Below are positions 25,308 to 34,485 of a DNA stretch of 50,169 nucleotides, in pieces; the stretch's first letter is position 1; every line of letters starts with the position of its first letter. The position numbers were made by a program, and so were the translations under genes. The stretch lies in assembly GCA_000437235.1 (NCBI GenBank), contig FR897021.1:1-50169 (forward strand). Direction: 5' to 3'. The notes under the pieces are model-generated. The model was not told the origin of the DNA and did no database searches. It was given only the letters and a program-made list of their open reading frames with translations. The DNA is from Coprobacillus sp. CAG:826 (lineage in GTDB: Bacteria > Bacillota_I > Bacilli_A > RFN20 > CAG-826).

Positions 25308-27758
25308 TTACTCCTTATTAATTTCTTCAATGGTAAAATGCGAATTGGTAAAATATTTTTGATAAAGATTTAAAATATTGTTTAAATCATATTTATACGT
25401 ATCCGCTAAAGAATGAGATAGTTCTTTTAAATAGCTCTCTAAAGTATATTCTTTTTCGTTTAACTTAAAGGTGGTTGATGAAAGGAGTTCAATCTCTGCA
25501 TCATGTCCTAGCCACTTTTTTTCTAATAAAAGAATATAATCTTCTAGTTTCGTATCGTTTTGAAGCGCTTCTAAGCGTTTTTGAATCAAAGACGCTAAAT
25601 AGATATGATAAGCTTCTAAGCCTCGTACAGACGTTAAACAGGCATGTTCTTTTAAATTAATATAATAGGATTTTTCTGCTGGTTGATTTTGATAGAAATA
25701 CGCAACTTTATAGCTACTATTTGCATTGATAAAGGTAAATGAATTATCTTCTTGTCGATTTAATTCAATCCGTATATCTTTTTTATTCATCATTGCGTAT
25801 CCATTCATAATTAAAAAAGCATTCCAACGAAGTTTTTCCTGATACCCTAGCGCATACAAAGTGAAAGCGTCATCCTTTTCATCTTCTTTATCTTGAGTTA
25901 AGAAATCTAAATATTGTTTTGTGATCTCTGTTAAAGCATCCTGGTCCTTCATTGCATAATTCTCGTCAAATAAGGGTAAATACTGATTACTATTTTTGAA
26001 AAGATGAGATAGGAAAGTTGAAAAAGGAATGTTTTCCTTTTGACTGCTAGAATAAGAAACTTTAAAACCTAGGATATAAAGTTTTACAATATCATTTAAA
26101 CTTTCATAAGCATTTCTACGGAATTGAATGGGTTCTCTATCCTTCCAAAGTTTAAAGGTTGAAAGTCCTGTTTCAAAGGAATATTTTGCGTAAAGAGAAT
26201 GCGTTTTTTCTTGTAAGAAAGAAAGTTTTTCATCTACGATATGATCGTGAGTTAAAAGTTCATCTTGTCCATAATAATGAAGTAATCCCAGTTTTTGTAC
26301 TTGCTCTTGCATTTGAGAAGATTTCATTCGCACATAAACTTGAACATGTTTTTTTAAATTTTCATCCAAAGAAATAAAGCGAAGAATTTTCATTCCTAAA
26401 TCCAAATCATTCATATCATGCGCAAGAGAAATTAAAATTTGGGCACGAACTTCATTTCCTTCTTTAGATGGTTGCAATATTTTTTGTAATTCTTTTATAA
26501 AGCCTTCCGTGTAAGCATTCCATTCTTGATTAGCTTCCATATTTTGAAAATCACCCACTAAATAAGGAACTTCTGCAACTTCAAAATCGCCTTTCTTTTC
26601 CTTAAAGAAGCGATATAAGTAGGTAGCACTTTTGTCTTTTTTCTCACTATTATCTTTATCAAAAGCATAATAAGTAATTGGCGCTGCACAAAGTTTCTTT
26701 TCTTTTTTGCTAAATTTAACGAACTGGTTATTAATAACCGCTCCTTTAAATATCTCTTGATTTACATGTCCAAAACCCACAAAAATAATTTTGGGTTCAA
26801 TATTCTCTTTTAAGCAACCCGATACGATATCGTCTTCTTCTAAAACATGTACAAAGGGATAACGAAGTTGGAAATCCTTAGAAAAAATTTCATATTTATT
26901 AAAGAGATGAATTTGATAAGCAATCACATCAATTCCAAATAAATCATCCACGGAGGAATAATAGTCTTTGGTAAATGAAATATATAGAGCCATACGCTCT
27001 CTAAACTTATTAAAAGCTATTTTTTGTTTCTCTTCTATTTTCTTCATCCAATCAATGTAGTTCACCAAAAATTTAAAGCGTGTATTTTCTTCTTCTTCAT
27101 AATAAATAAAGCAATAGTGATGGTTGTTCTTTTTTATTCTATTAAAAATGAACTCGAGCGCTAAAGCAACATCTTCATATTCAATAAATGGCAACCTTTG
27201 TTCGGATAATATTTTTTTCTCTTCATCCGATAAAGGATAAGTAAAAAGAAGAAGCATTTTTCTTTTATTCTTTACTAAATCATTCACATACGAATCAGAA
27301 GGAAGCTTCGGATTGATTACGATATCTAAATCATGATGAAAAGCTAAACGTACACGGATTTGATTTCCTAAAAAACGGAAAAATATGGCGGTAATTGCTG
27401 AAATGGAAGTAAAAGCACAGGCAATAAAAGAAAGACAATAACCAATAATGAAAAGAATATTCGCTACGTTCTTTGAGGTATCTTTAAGAAGGAATATATT
27501 TAAAATCGTATCATCAATTCCAAACTTAAACCCGAACATATCTAACGCTGTTTTCCAATAATTTGCAATACTTTGAATGGTAATCGTTTCTTTTTCTACG
27601 TGTCCTGCAAGAATAAAAAAGAAAGCCGCAAATAATGAACATAAAAAATACGTAATGGTTCTTAAAGCAACCTTATTCTTTTTATAATGGTACATAAGTA
27701 CAAATAAAGTAATACCTAAAAACAATAAAACCATTCCCAAAATCATATAAAGAATCAT
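25308..27758 (-). CDS. Membrane protein with RCK/TrkA-N-like and RyR-like regions
   Basis: 816 aa. Three membrane segments lie in the first ~135 residues (about 2-22, 34-52 and 96-130). Two Rossmann-like regions follow: a first around 145-300, and a second beginning IIFVGFGHVNQE near residue 328, which resembles the G-x-G-x-x-N of TrkA-N/RCK NAD-binding domains that regulate ion channels. Near residues 650-720 an L-R-W-N-A-F-x-x-x-N-G-Y motif and K-E-H-A-C-L resemble the RyR-like module seen with such domains. It could be an ion-channel regulator or a nucleotide-sensing membrane protein. It lies 2 bp after the phosphoesterase gene stop. Confidence 0.6.
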   Translation of the reverse strand: MILYMILGMVLLFLGITLFVLMYHYKKNKVALRTITYFLCSLFAAFFFILAGHVEKETITIQSIANYWKTALDMFGFKFGIDDTILNIFLLKDTSKNVANILFIIGYCLSFIACAFTSISAITAIFFRFLGNQIRVRLAFHHDLDIVINPKLPSDSYVNDLVKNKRKMLLLFTYPLSDEEKKILSEQRLPFIEYEDVALALEFIFNRIKKNNHHYCFIYYEEEENTRFKFLVNYIDWMKKIEEKQKIAFNKFRERMALYISFTKDYYSSVDDLFGIDVIAYQIHLFNKYEIFSKDFQLRYPFVHVLEEDDIVSGCLKENIEPKIIFVGFGHVNQEIFKGAVINNQFVKFSKKEKKLCAAPITYYAFDKDNSEKKDKSATYLYRFFKEKKGDFEVAEVPYLVGDFQNMEANQEWNAYTEGFIKELQKILQPSKEGNEVRAQILISLAHDMNDLDLGMKILRFISLDENLKKHVQVYVRMKSSQMQEQVQKLGLLHYYGQDELLTHDHIVDEKLSFLQEKTHSLYAKYSFETGLSTFKLWKDREPIQFRRNAYESLNDIVKLYILGFKVSYSSSQKENIPFSTFLSHLFKNSNQYLPLFDENYAMKDQDALTEITKQYLDFLTQDKEDEKDDAFTLYALGYQEKLRWNAFLIMNGYAMMNKKDIRIELNRQEDNSFTFINANSSYKVAYFYQNQPAEKSYYINLKEHACLTSVRGLEAYHIYLASLIQKRLEALQNDTKLEDYILLLEKKWLGHDAEIELLSSTTFKLNEKEYTLESYLKELSHSLADTYKYDLNNILNLYQKYFTNSHFTIEEINKE

Positions 27759-27760
27759 AA

Positions 27761-29509
27761 TTATTTCTCTCCTTTTTCACTTGTGAATAAACGGATATCT
27801 AAAATTTCACTTTTTCCCGTTGTTCTAAGTGGGAAGCCCCACGCACCATAACCTCTTGTTACATAAAGCGTGAAATTACCACGGGTATAACGACCATTTG
27901 AGTGAGAAGAATGATAGACAAATCGATAAAATAAATTGACAATCCAGTTAGCGGGAAATAATTGCCCATTATGTGTATGTCCAGAAAGTTGTAACACCGC
28001 CCCAACTTCTTCCGCTTCTTTATAATCTTGTGGTTGGTGATCCAATACAATAATAGGTAAATCATTGTAGTGTTCCGTTAATGATGATAAAGACGCTCTA
28101 GAAGACCAAGTAAAATCATCCCTTCCAACCACTAGAAGACGATGATCAATCACTGCTACATCGTCCACTAAAAGATGAACATTCGTTTTATCATATAAAT
28201 CCATAATTTCTGTGTGCGTATTATAATTGTATTCATGATTACCTGGAATAGCGTATGCACCATATGTTGCTTCTAAAGCATTCATCGCTGTTATAAATTT
28301 TTCTTGATTAATATTTTCAATATGATTATCAATAATATCGCCTAAAAGAAAAATTAAATCTGGCTCTAAAGCATTTAATCGTTTTGCCATTTTATCTAAA
28401 TCCACTTTAGCGCCAGTTGTGCCATAATGGACATCTGAGACCGCTACAATTTTAAATGGAAGGTTATCGTTATTTCCAACATTAATATGCGTTATACTTG
28501 GATTTTTTAAAGCATAGCCTCCATACCCTAACATGGAAAAAGAACAAAACATCGATAAATATAACGCTACAGATCTTGCTTTTTTTGAATGATATATTTC
28601 TTTTTTTGTCGAGCGATAAATAATAAAACGGATTAAGAACACCCAAGGTAAAGCTAAAATAAAGTAAATATAAAATGCAGCAATAATAAAGCCCATTTTA
28701 GCCATGAAAATAAGGAAAGGCGTATTCACTCTTTGAATTTGATCAACGCAAGAAAAAACTAAAGGTACTAATGAAAATGCAAAAATAGCCACTCCGATTT
28801 TACGATATTTAAAGAAGGATTTATACATAAATCTTCCTAAAATAATAGCGACCGCTAACCCCGCCGCAAAACCTAACATAAATAAAGTTAATTCCGTTGA
28901 AGCTGCTACTTGAAAAAGCTCTTTATATTTCCAATGATTGATTCCAATTAAAACTATAGTGGTAGTAAAATCGACTAAGAAAATGAGTAAAAAAGTAATA
29001 AAAATCGGTAAATATGCCTTTTCTGGTATCTTTAACGATAGTTTTCTTAATAAAGGTATAATGAAGAATAAGAAGACTGCGCCTAAAATTCCCCAAACCA
29101 AGAATACAGTTAAACTAATATACTTATATGAAAGCGGCATAAAGCCATCATATGTCCATAATTGCACTTTAAATAAAAGTTCGAAAACATTGCCCACAAT
29201 AAATTCTAATAAAGTAATACCTCCTCCTATAACCAAAGCACTTAAGAAGAAATTTCTCACATTTCTTTTCGGTGTTTTAATATAAAGAAGACCCAACAAA
29301 ATAACAAAAAAGTAAATCGGTAAAAAAGGACCAATTAAAAAGCCCCGGTCACAAAGAACGCCTTTTAAAATATAATCTAATAAAGTTTCGTATAAAAAAG
29401 CAACAACCCCCGTTAAAAGAGCAATGAAAAAAATTGAAAAAAGATTTTGTTTTGACACTTTTACAAAAGGGAACTTCTTTTGATATTGAATTTCAAATAA
29501 ATTCTCCAT
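27761..29509 (-). CDS. CmpB-like membrane / metallophosphoesterase fusion
   Basis: 582 aa. The first ~190 residues resemble the ABC-transporter type IV (CmpB/DUF1113) membrane family: RGFLIGPFLPIY, an E-x-x-x-G-x-x-x-E segment and WTYDG. Further helices continue to about residue 340. The rest is a calcineurin-like phosphoesterase: DVHYG, GDIID, GNHEY, a later DHQP and GHTHNGQ, all metal ligands present. It is like the YkuE/YaeI group of membrane-attached phosphoesterases. The phosphoesterase motifs probably face outside or a lipid headgroup. AGGA precedes the start. It is the first gene of the operon with the RCK-like protein and exoA. Confidence 0.85.
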   Translation of the reverse strand: MENLFEIQYQKKFPFVKVSKQNLFSIFFIALLTGVVAFLYETLLDYILKGVLCDRGFLIGPFLPIYFFVILLGLLYIKTPKRNVRNFFLSALVIGGGITLLEFIVGNVFELLFKVQLWTYDGFMPLSYKYISLTVFLVWGILGAVFLFFIIPLLRKLSLKIPEKAYLPIFITFLLIFLVDFTTTIVLIGINHWKYKELFQVAASTELTLFMLGFAAGLAVAIILGRFMYKSFFKYRKIGVAIFAFSLVPLVFSCVDQIQRVNTPFLIFMAKMGFIIAAFYIYFILALPWVFLIRFIIYRSTKKEIYHSKKARSVALYLSMFCSFSMLGYGGYALKNPSITHINVGNNDNLPFKIVAVSDVHYGTTGAKVDLDKMAKRLNALEPDLIFLLGDIIDNHIENINQEKFITAMNALEATYGAYAIPGNHEYNYNTHTEIMDLYDKTNVHLLVDDVAVIDHRLLVVGRDDFTWSSRASLSSLTEHYNDLPIIVLDHQPQDYKEAEEVGAVLQLSGHTHNGQLFPANWIVNLFYRFVYHSSHSNGRYTRGNFTLYVTRGYGAWGFPLRTTGKSEILDIRLFTSEKGEK

Positions 29510-29568
29510 TTTCTATCCTCCGCTTTATATAATGATATCATTTTTTGACGCAAATAAAAACAAAAAAA

Positions 29569-29600
29569 AAACAGGACCCGTATGATAAAGAGCCCTGTTT
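29569..29600 (-). terminator. Intrinsic terminator after M6 protease gene
   Basis: On the minus strand AAACAGG pairs with CCTGTTT, followed by a long T run, 15 bp after the protease stop. Confidence 0.8.
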
Positions 29601-29615
29601 ATTCGCTTCTCGAAA

Positions 29616-31295
29616 TTAAAGTTTTTGGATATTAATCGTAATTTCTCCGTTTTCAATTGCACCAACGGTAACAGAATATCCCACTTTTGAGCCATCATTG
29701 AAAGTGTTATTTCCATTCATGAAGAAAGCACTCGTTGCGGTAAAGGTTTTACCTTCTTGCCAAATGGTAGAATTACGATTAGCATAAGTACCACCATGAT
29801 TGTCTCTATTAGAAAGACCTTTAGCAATAGTATTATTTCCGCCTGCATCAATCAAATGAAGTAAACGATCTTTTTCTTGATTAGAGGAAAGATAAGAACG
29901 TTCTACTGAATTGGATGCTGGGATATAGCCATAGTTATTTGATTTAAATACAGAAACAATATTTTCAGCAGTCACTGCATAGTTTTTAAAAACTAAACCA
30001 GTCCGACTATTATATGTTAAATTCGCTAAACGCGCATCGACGTGATAGATACGTAAGCCTGATTGAGAATACATTTTATCGCGACCTGAATATTGTGAGG
30101 TTGCATCTTTTTCATTTAGTCCTTCCGGTGTGTAGAATTCAATTAAAATATATTCATCAAAAATGGTTCCATTCCAACTGTCTTTTAATAAAATAGCATC
30201 TCCATATTGGTTAGATGGGCGTAATTTCACTTCGCCAGATTCTTTAATCCACTTTGGCTCTAGCCAACCTAAAGAGAATTTGGAATAAATGTTATGGTCA
30301 CCCACGTTATAAGATTGCATATCAAGTTCCCCTGCACAATTCCATGGATAATTACCACCATAACCTTCTTCATAACTGTCGTAGCAATAATAATCATCTA
30401 ATCCTAAAATATGTCCCATTTCATGAATGAAGGTATGAGCATCTATTGCATTGTTTCCATATCCCTCATGAATGAATTCATAACTGAGCCACATATAATT
30501 GTTAACGGTTGGTCCTTGTAAATTTGCCTTATTATCGGCAGAGGAACACCAAGCCCAATACGCCCCGGAGCCATCATTAGAAAAGGCATTTGAATAGCAG
30601 AAAATAATTGCGTCAATATAACCATCTTTATCTTGGTCGTATTCTTGTAATTTTTTCATATCATTACTATTTAAACTATTGTAGAAAAGTCCACCAATAT
30701 ATTTTCCTGGATCATAGGAAACTGAGCCCCCATTATTGTACCAGTTGATGTAATTGCTATTATAACTACTCGCCGTCATATCAACTTCTAAAACAGTATC
30801 AAACACTTCACCTGTTAGATTTAAACTTCCATAACTTGATTTATTAAAATAAGATGAAACGGATTCCCAAGCGGTATATTTCGATTCACCAAAAAATACA
30901 AGTTCAAGGTCGCTTAACATCTTTGTTGACCAATTAGTTTCTTTTTTAAAGTGGACAGGAACTACTAATACTTTTTGATTGCCCGTGGAATTTAATGTAT
31001 TCCATCCAATTTGCTCATTACTATCGCGTAATGTATTGGTGTAACCATTATTTTTTAACACTTGTGCGCCATTATGGATGGAAGGCGTTGCCGAGGTGAT
31101 AGTACCTCCAGTAGAGGTTGTCCCTGCACTAGTCGTTGGTGTTACCGAATTTGAGGAACTATTAGGTAGAGAAGTTGTTGGGGTATTATTTGAAGATGAC
31201 GTAGAACCCTTATTAGATGTACCAATGCTAATATCTAAAGAGCATGAACCTAATAAAAGGGTTAGAAAAATAAAAAAGGGAAAACTTTTTTTCAT
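29616..31295 (-). CDS. M6-family zinc metalloprotease lipoprotein
   Basis: 559 aa lipoprotein (lipobox LGSC, Cys18) with a ~55-residue Ser/Thr-rich linker. The protease region begins KVLVVPVHF near residue 108 and has the zinc motif HEMGH (291-295) in HTFIHEMGHILGLDDYY, typical of immune inhibitor A-like M6 peptidases. A D-x-D-x-D-G-Y-I-D calcium-type loop sits at about 220-228. It is probably a surface-anchored secreted protease; targets are unknown. The C-terminal ~130 residues form a beta-rich domain. The AAAAGGAG site is clear. Confidence 0.9.
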   Translation of the reverse strand: MKKSFPFFIFLTLLLGSCSLDISIGTSNKGSTSSSNNTPTTSLPNSSSNSVTPTTSAGTTSTGGTITSATPSIHNGAQVLKNNGYTNTLRDSNEQIGWNTLNSTGNQKVLVVPVHFKKETNWSTKMLSDLELVFFGESKYTAWESVSSYFNKSSYGSLNLTGEVFDTVLEVDMTASSYNSNYINWYNNGGSVSYDPGKYIGGLFYNSLNSNDMKKLQEYDQDKDGYIDAIIFCYSNAFSNDGSGAYWAWCSSADNKANLQGPTVNNYMWLSYEFIHEGYGNNAIDAHTFIHEMGHILGLDDYYCYDSYEEGYGGNYPWNCAGELDMQSYNVGDHNIYSKFSLGWLEPKWIKESGEVKLRPSNQYGDAILLKDSWNGTIFDEYILIEFYTPEGLNEKDATSQYSGRDKMYSQSGLRIYHVDARLANLTYNSRTGLVFKNYAVTAENIVSVFKSNNYGYIPASNSVERSYLSSNQEKDRLLHLIDAGGNNTIAKGLSNRDNHGGTYANRNSTIWQEGKTFTATSAFFMNGNNTFNDGSKVGYSVTVGAIENGEITINIQKL

Positions 31296-31409
31296 ACATA
31301 ACTCCTTTTACTTCTTAGATATTTATCTAAGGAATTTTATTTTATCATAAATAATTTTTTTTGCATAGAAATAACCCTCACCTTTTCACTGTTTTTCTAT
31401 ACATTCTTA

Positions 31410-31568
31410 TCATTCTGTATATTTTTTTCTCTCCTTTTTCTTATTATTTCTACACTGTTCTTTGTGCTTACAATAAACGCAATTCGCTTTTTCATTGATT
31501 ATATTTTTTAAAGCGAATAAAACTAGAAACAATAATATGACTACAATGAAATAATCTAAGATATTCAT
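31410..31568 (-). CDS. Small Cys-rich membrane peptide (FeoB-associated-like)
   Basis: 52 aa, easily missed because of its size. One N-terminal membrane helix (about residues 6-24, ILDYFIVVILLFLVLFAL) is followed by a charged tail with C30-x2-C33-x5-C39. This arrangement is that of FeoB-associated Cys-rich membrane proteins, thought to help iron uptake. The ATG has AGGTGA 6-7 bp upstream. It lies 71 bp after the flavodiiron gene, beyond its terminator. No feoA or feoB is in the window. The remaining ~110 bp down to the protease gene hold nothing recognised. Confidence 0.6.
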   Translation of the reverse strand: MNILDYFIVVILLFLVLFALKNIINEKANCVYCKHKEQCRNNKKKERKKYTE

Positions 31569-31618
31569 AAATTTCACCTAATTTAAAATATGAAAAAGTA
31601 TGAAGAAAAAGAAGAAAA

Positions 31619-31640
31619 AAACTGGCATCTCCACCAGTTT
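31619..31640 (-). terminator. Intrinsic terminator after flavodiiron gene
   Basis: On the minus strand AAACTGG pairs with CCAGTTT across an 8-nt loop, followed by T7. It begins at the stop codon. Confidence 0.8.
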
Positions 31641-32791
31641 TATTGGATTAAAGCATTCGCCAATTGTTCAATTTGTTCTTTATTTTCTTCACTCATATGC
31701 GAAAGAATACGAATCATCGGTTCTAAGAAAGTTAAGTTTTTAGCGTTACTTAATTTGTTTTTAATCACTTGATTAGCCATGGGTGCCCAAGAGCCATTTT
31801 CAATAAGGCCAATGGTTCGGTTTTGGAAATTCCGTTCTAATAATCCTTCAATGAAGGTATTCATAAATGGAAATATGGTAGTGTTATAAGTAATGGCTGC
31901 AAATACGATTTTTTCGTAACGGAAAGTTTCACTAATAACAAGGCTCATATCACTACGCGCTAAATCATAGATAACAACTTTGGCATTCTTCTCTTCTAGT
32001 TTTTCTTTTAATAGCAAAGCTGCTTCTTTCGTATTTCCGTATACTGAAGAATATACAATTACGATTCCTTTTTCTTCAGCTTGATAGCTTGACCATAGAT
32101 CATAAAGATGAAGATAATAGCCTAAATCTTCTTTTAGAACAGGTCCATGAAGAGGACAAATCATGGCGATATCTAATCCTTTTGCTTTCTTTAATAAATT
32201 TTGTACTTGTAAACCATATTTTCCAACAATACCAATGTAGTAACGACGAGCTTCATTCACCCATTCTTCTTGGACATCTAAGGCGCCAAATTTACCAAAG
32301 GCATCTGCTGAGAAGAATACTTTATCCTTTTTATCATAGGTCATCATCACTTCTGGCCAATGGACCATCGGTGCAAAAACAAAAGTCAATTCATGTTGAC
32401 CTAATGATAATGTTTCTCCTTCTTTTACTACTAGAAAATGTTCTAAAGATGTGTGGAAGAATTGTTGAATCATGGTAAATGTTTTGGCATTTCCCACAGC
32501 CACAGTGTCAGGATACGTCTTTAAAAAATTAAGAATATTCGCAGAATGATCAGGTTCCATATGTTGAATAATTAAATAATCCGGTTTTCTACCTTGTAAA
32601 ACTTCTTCAACTTGATCTAGCCATTCTGAAGCAAAGTTTTGATCGACAGTATCTAAAACAGCAATTTTTTCATCTAAAATAACATAAGAATTATAGGACA
32701 TACCATTTTTAACGGCATATTGTCCTTCAAATAAATCGATTAAATGGTCATTTACACCTACTTCATATATATCATTTGTCACTTTATTCAT
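31640..32791 (-). CDS. Flavodiiron protein (A-type flavoprotein)
   Basis: 383 aa enzyme that reduces O2 to water or NO to N2O, protecting anaerobes. The N-terminal metallo-beta-lactamase-like domain (1-250) carries the diiron ligands H77-x-E79-x-D81-H82, then HWPEVM, Asp in FFSADAFG and CPLHGP. The C-terminal flavodoxin domain begins IVYSSVYGNTKEAA, which is the FMN phosphate loop. No rubredoxin domain is fused. The start at 32791 is chosen because TTTGGAGG is 8 bp upstream; 17 extra residues would be needed for the longer form. It suggests an anaerobic lifestyle. Confidence 0.95.
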   Translation of the reverse strand: MNKVTNDIYEVGVNDHLIDLFEGQYAVKNGMSYNSYVILDEKIAVLDTVDQNFASEWLDQVEEVLQGRKPDYLIIQHMEPDHSANILNFLKTYPDTVAVGNAKTFTMIQQFFHTSLEHFLVVKEGETLSLGQHELTFVFAPMVHWPEVMMTYDKKDKVFFSADAFGKFGALDVQEEWVNEARRYYIGIVGKYGLQVQNLLKKAKGLDIAMICPLHGPVLKEDLGYYLHLYDLWSSYQAEEKGIVIVYSSVYGNTKEAALLLKEKLEEKNAKVVIYDLARSDMSLVISETFRYEKIVFAAITYNTTIFPFMNTFIEGLLERNFQNRTIGLIENGSWAPMANQVIKNKLSNAKNLTFLEPMIRILSHMSEENKEQIEQLANALIQ

Positions 32792-32930
32792 TTTTTTACC
32801 TCCAAAAATAGTGTCTTCTATTTTCACTTTTACTATACGCATTTTGTCTTATAAAATCTATGAAAATGCTTAAAAAAATCCCACGAAAATTCGTGAGATT
32901 ATTGGATATTCAACTATTGTTTTTAAATAT

Positions 32931-33995
32931 TTATAAAAATGCAATCACATATTGTTTTTTTAAATGTTCAAAGCGGGGATCACCATAACGAATATAACCG
33001 TCATTTCTTAATCTTCCCACCACTATACCTGGATCGCGATGAATTTTTTTCGCAAAGTCAGTGATAGAATACGCTGTAAACGTCCCTTTTTTCAAAAATT
33101 CTTGGTATTCATCCCATGGAATTAATTGATCTTCTGCAAAGCGATCCGCTTTCCTTTCTTTATCATAAGAAATGCCTAAATCGCTTTGCAAAATATGCCC
33201 TATTTCATGAAATAAAGTAAACCAAAAGGAATCAGAATTCGTATTACGATTACTAATCATCAATAAGATATGATGATTGACTTTCTTAGTTGCGCCATTC
33301 ACTTTTGAGCCTTTCAAATTTGGCATTACAATAAGATGAACTCCACATTCGAACAAGCATTTTTCTAATAACGGGAAGAAATCGTCTTCCATCTCCGTCA
33401 AAGTTAAAATATACGGAATCATTGACTCTAGCTTATTTTTATTAAATTTAGAAATTTCTTTGTTTTTTAAAGACATGTTCATAGCAAGTTGTACCATTAT
33501 ATTGGCTTTTATTACATTAATTTCTGTAATTTCTGAAGCAACGCTTCTAAAATCTGTATACATATCTGGATTTTTAAATACTTTTAAAGAAGCTACACCA
33601 AGCAAAGAACGAACTTGCGTAATTTGTTCATCTACTTTTCTTGGTAAAGATGGCATTTGAAAATACTTTTCAAAATAAGAATAATCCAAATTCTGGAAAA
33701 TTTCTTTTTCCGCTATTAACTCCTCTTTCTCTTTAAACTTTAAACATAATTCATCATATTCGTTTTGTAGGTTTAGCCAAAATTTAACACTCGTTCCCAT
33801 GACTTTCGATAGTTTATTGGCTATATCAAGAGAAAGACTTTGTTCTCCTCTTATGAGAATGCTTATATTTTTTGGAGTCGTTCCTAAGCGATTTGCAAAA
33901 TCTTCTTGCGTCAATCCAAGTTCATCGATGTATTCTTTAATATAGTATCCTGGATGAAAAGCAATTTGATTTTTATATTCCACATAATTACTCAT
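32931..33995 (-). CDS. higA: HigA-type antitoxin with ImmA/IrrE protease domain
   Basis: 354 aa. A HigA/XRE helix-turn-helix occupies about 10-75 (HPGYYIKEYIDELGLTQEDFA, then GTTPKNISILIRG). A C-terminal ImmA/IrrE metallopeptidase-like domain carries HEIGH near residue 272. Long HigA antitoxins of this type bind their operator and neutralise the adjacent HigB. It overlaps higB by 8 bp and is the second gene of the pair, the usual toxin-first HigBA order. Confidence 0.88.
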   Translation of the reverse strand: MSNYVEYKNQIAFHPGYYIKEYIDELGLTQEDFANRLGTTPKNISILIRGEQSLSLDIANKLSKVMGTSVKFWLNLQNEYDELCLKFKEKEELIAEKEIFQNLDYSYFEKYFQMPSLPRKVDEQITQVRSLLGVASLKVFKNPDMYTDFRSVASEITEINVIKANIMVQLAMNMSLKNKEISKFNKNKLESMIPYILTLTEMEDDFFPLLEKCLFECGVHLIVMPNLKGSKVNGATKKVNHHILLMISNRNTNSDSFWFTLFHEIGHILQSDLGISYDKERKADRFAEDQLIPWDEYQEFLKKGTFTAYSITDFAKKIHRDPGIVVGRLRNDGYIRYGDPRFEHLKKQYVIAFL

Positions 33996-34359
33996 AATGT
34001 TTGCTTACCTCCTCAACAAAAATTATTTTTGTCATTTTTATATCTTCTATTTGTTTAGATAAATTTGGTGTTTCATCCTCATTTAAAGGTTGTAATATCA
34101 AACGCCAAGGCTCTGTTCTTCCTTTGATATCAATCGCATAAAAAACCAACAAATTATTTCTCTTTCCTTTATTCTTTAAAGAATGAAAATGCATGGTAGG
34201 AAGTGCAATGATATCCTTTAAAGTTTCTGCGTTTTTTAAAGCATTAATTTTACTTAGCAAAGCAACAACTAATAATTGATTTCCCCCAAAATATTTAGAT
34301 GCTTTTTTGGCGTCAGTGCAAATATTTTCTAATTTTTGACTACTATACTTTATCTTCAA
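33988..34359 (-). CDS. higB: HigB-type toxin (RelE superfamily)
   Basis: 123 aa from a TTG start at 34359. It matches the HigB plasmid-maintenance killer pattern: KYSSQKLENICTDAKKASKYFG near the N-terminus, a middle M-H-F-H-S-L-K motif (usual PGNRLH-like region), and a W-R-L-I-L-Q-P strand with basic residues for ribosome-dependent mRNA cleavage. The TTG is preferred because AGGGTG lies 6 bp upstream and the protein then begins KIKYSS like other HigBs; a GTG three codons earlier overlaps that site. Confidence 0.82.
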   Translation of the reverse strand: MKIKYSSQKLENICTDAKKASKYFGGNQLLVVALLSKINALKNAETLKDIIALPTMHFHSLKNKGKRNNLLVFYAIDIKGRTEPWRLILQPLNEDETPNLSKQIEDIKMTKIIFVEEVSKHYE

Positions 34360-34376
34360 TAGAATCACCCTGCTTC

Positions 34377-34397
34377 AAATTACCCGTTAGGTAATTT
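34377..34397 (-). promoter_or_regulatory. Palindromic operator of higBA
   Basis: AAATTACC and GGTAATTT form an 8-bp-arm inverted repeat with a 5-bp centre, placed between the -10 box and the higB start, the usual site for HigA autorepression. Confidence 0.65.
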
Positions 34398-34398
34398 T

Positions 34399-34427
34399 AT
34401 TATAGTGCTTATTCTATTATATGTCAA
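34399..34427 (-). promoter_or_regulatory. Consensus promoter of higBA
   Basis: On the minus strand TTGACA (34422-34427), 17 bp, TATAAT (34399-34404): a perfect sigma-A promoter with the operator immediately downstream. Confidence 0.88.
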
Positions 34428-34461
34428 ATTTTTTCGATGTTTCAAAACGTTTATACATAAA

Positions 34462-34485
34462 AGAAAAAAGAGGTTTTCACCTCTT
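34462..34485 (-). terminator. Intrinsic terminator after HMA gene
   Basis: On the minus strand AAGAGGT pairs with ACCTCTT, with a 4-nt loop and a T-rich tail, directly at the stop of the HMA gene. Confidence 0.85.

Noticed and set aside
29526..29553. TTGCGT-TATATA promoter with an AATGATATCATT palindrome before the phosphoesterase gene
   Set aside because: The palindrome at 29531-29542 is real but the -35 is weak and spacing is 16-17 bp; not strong enough to list as a feature.
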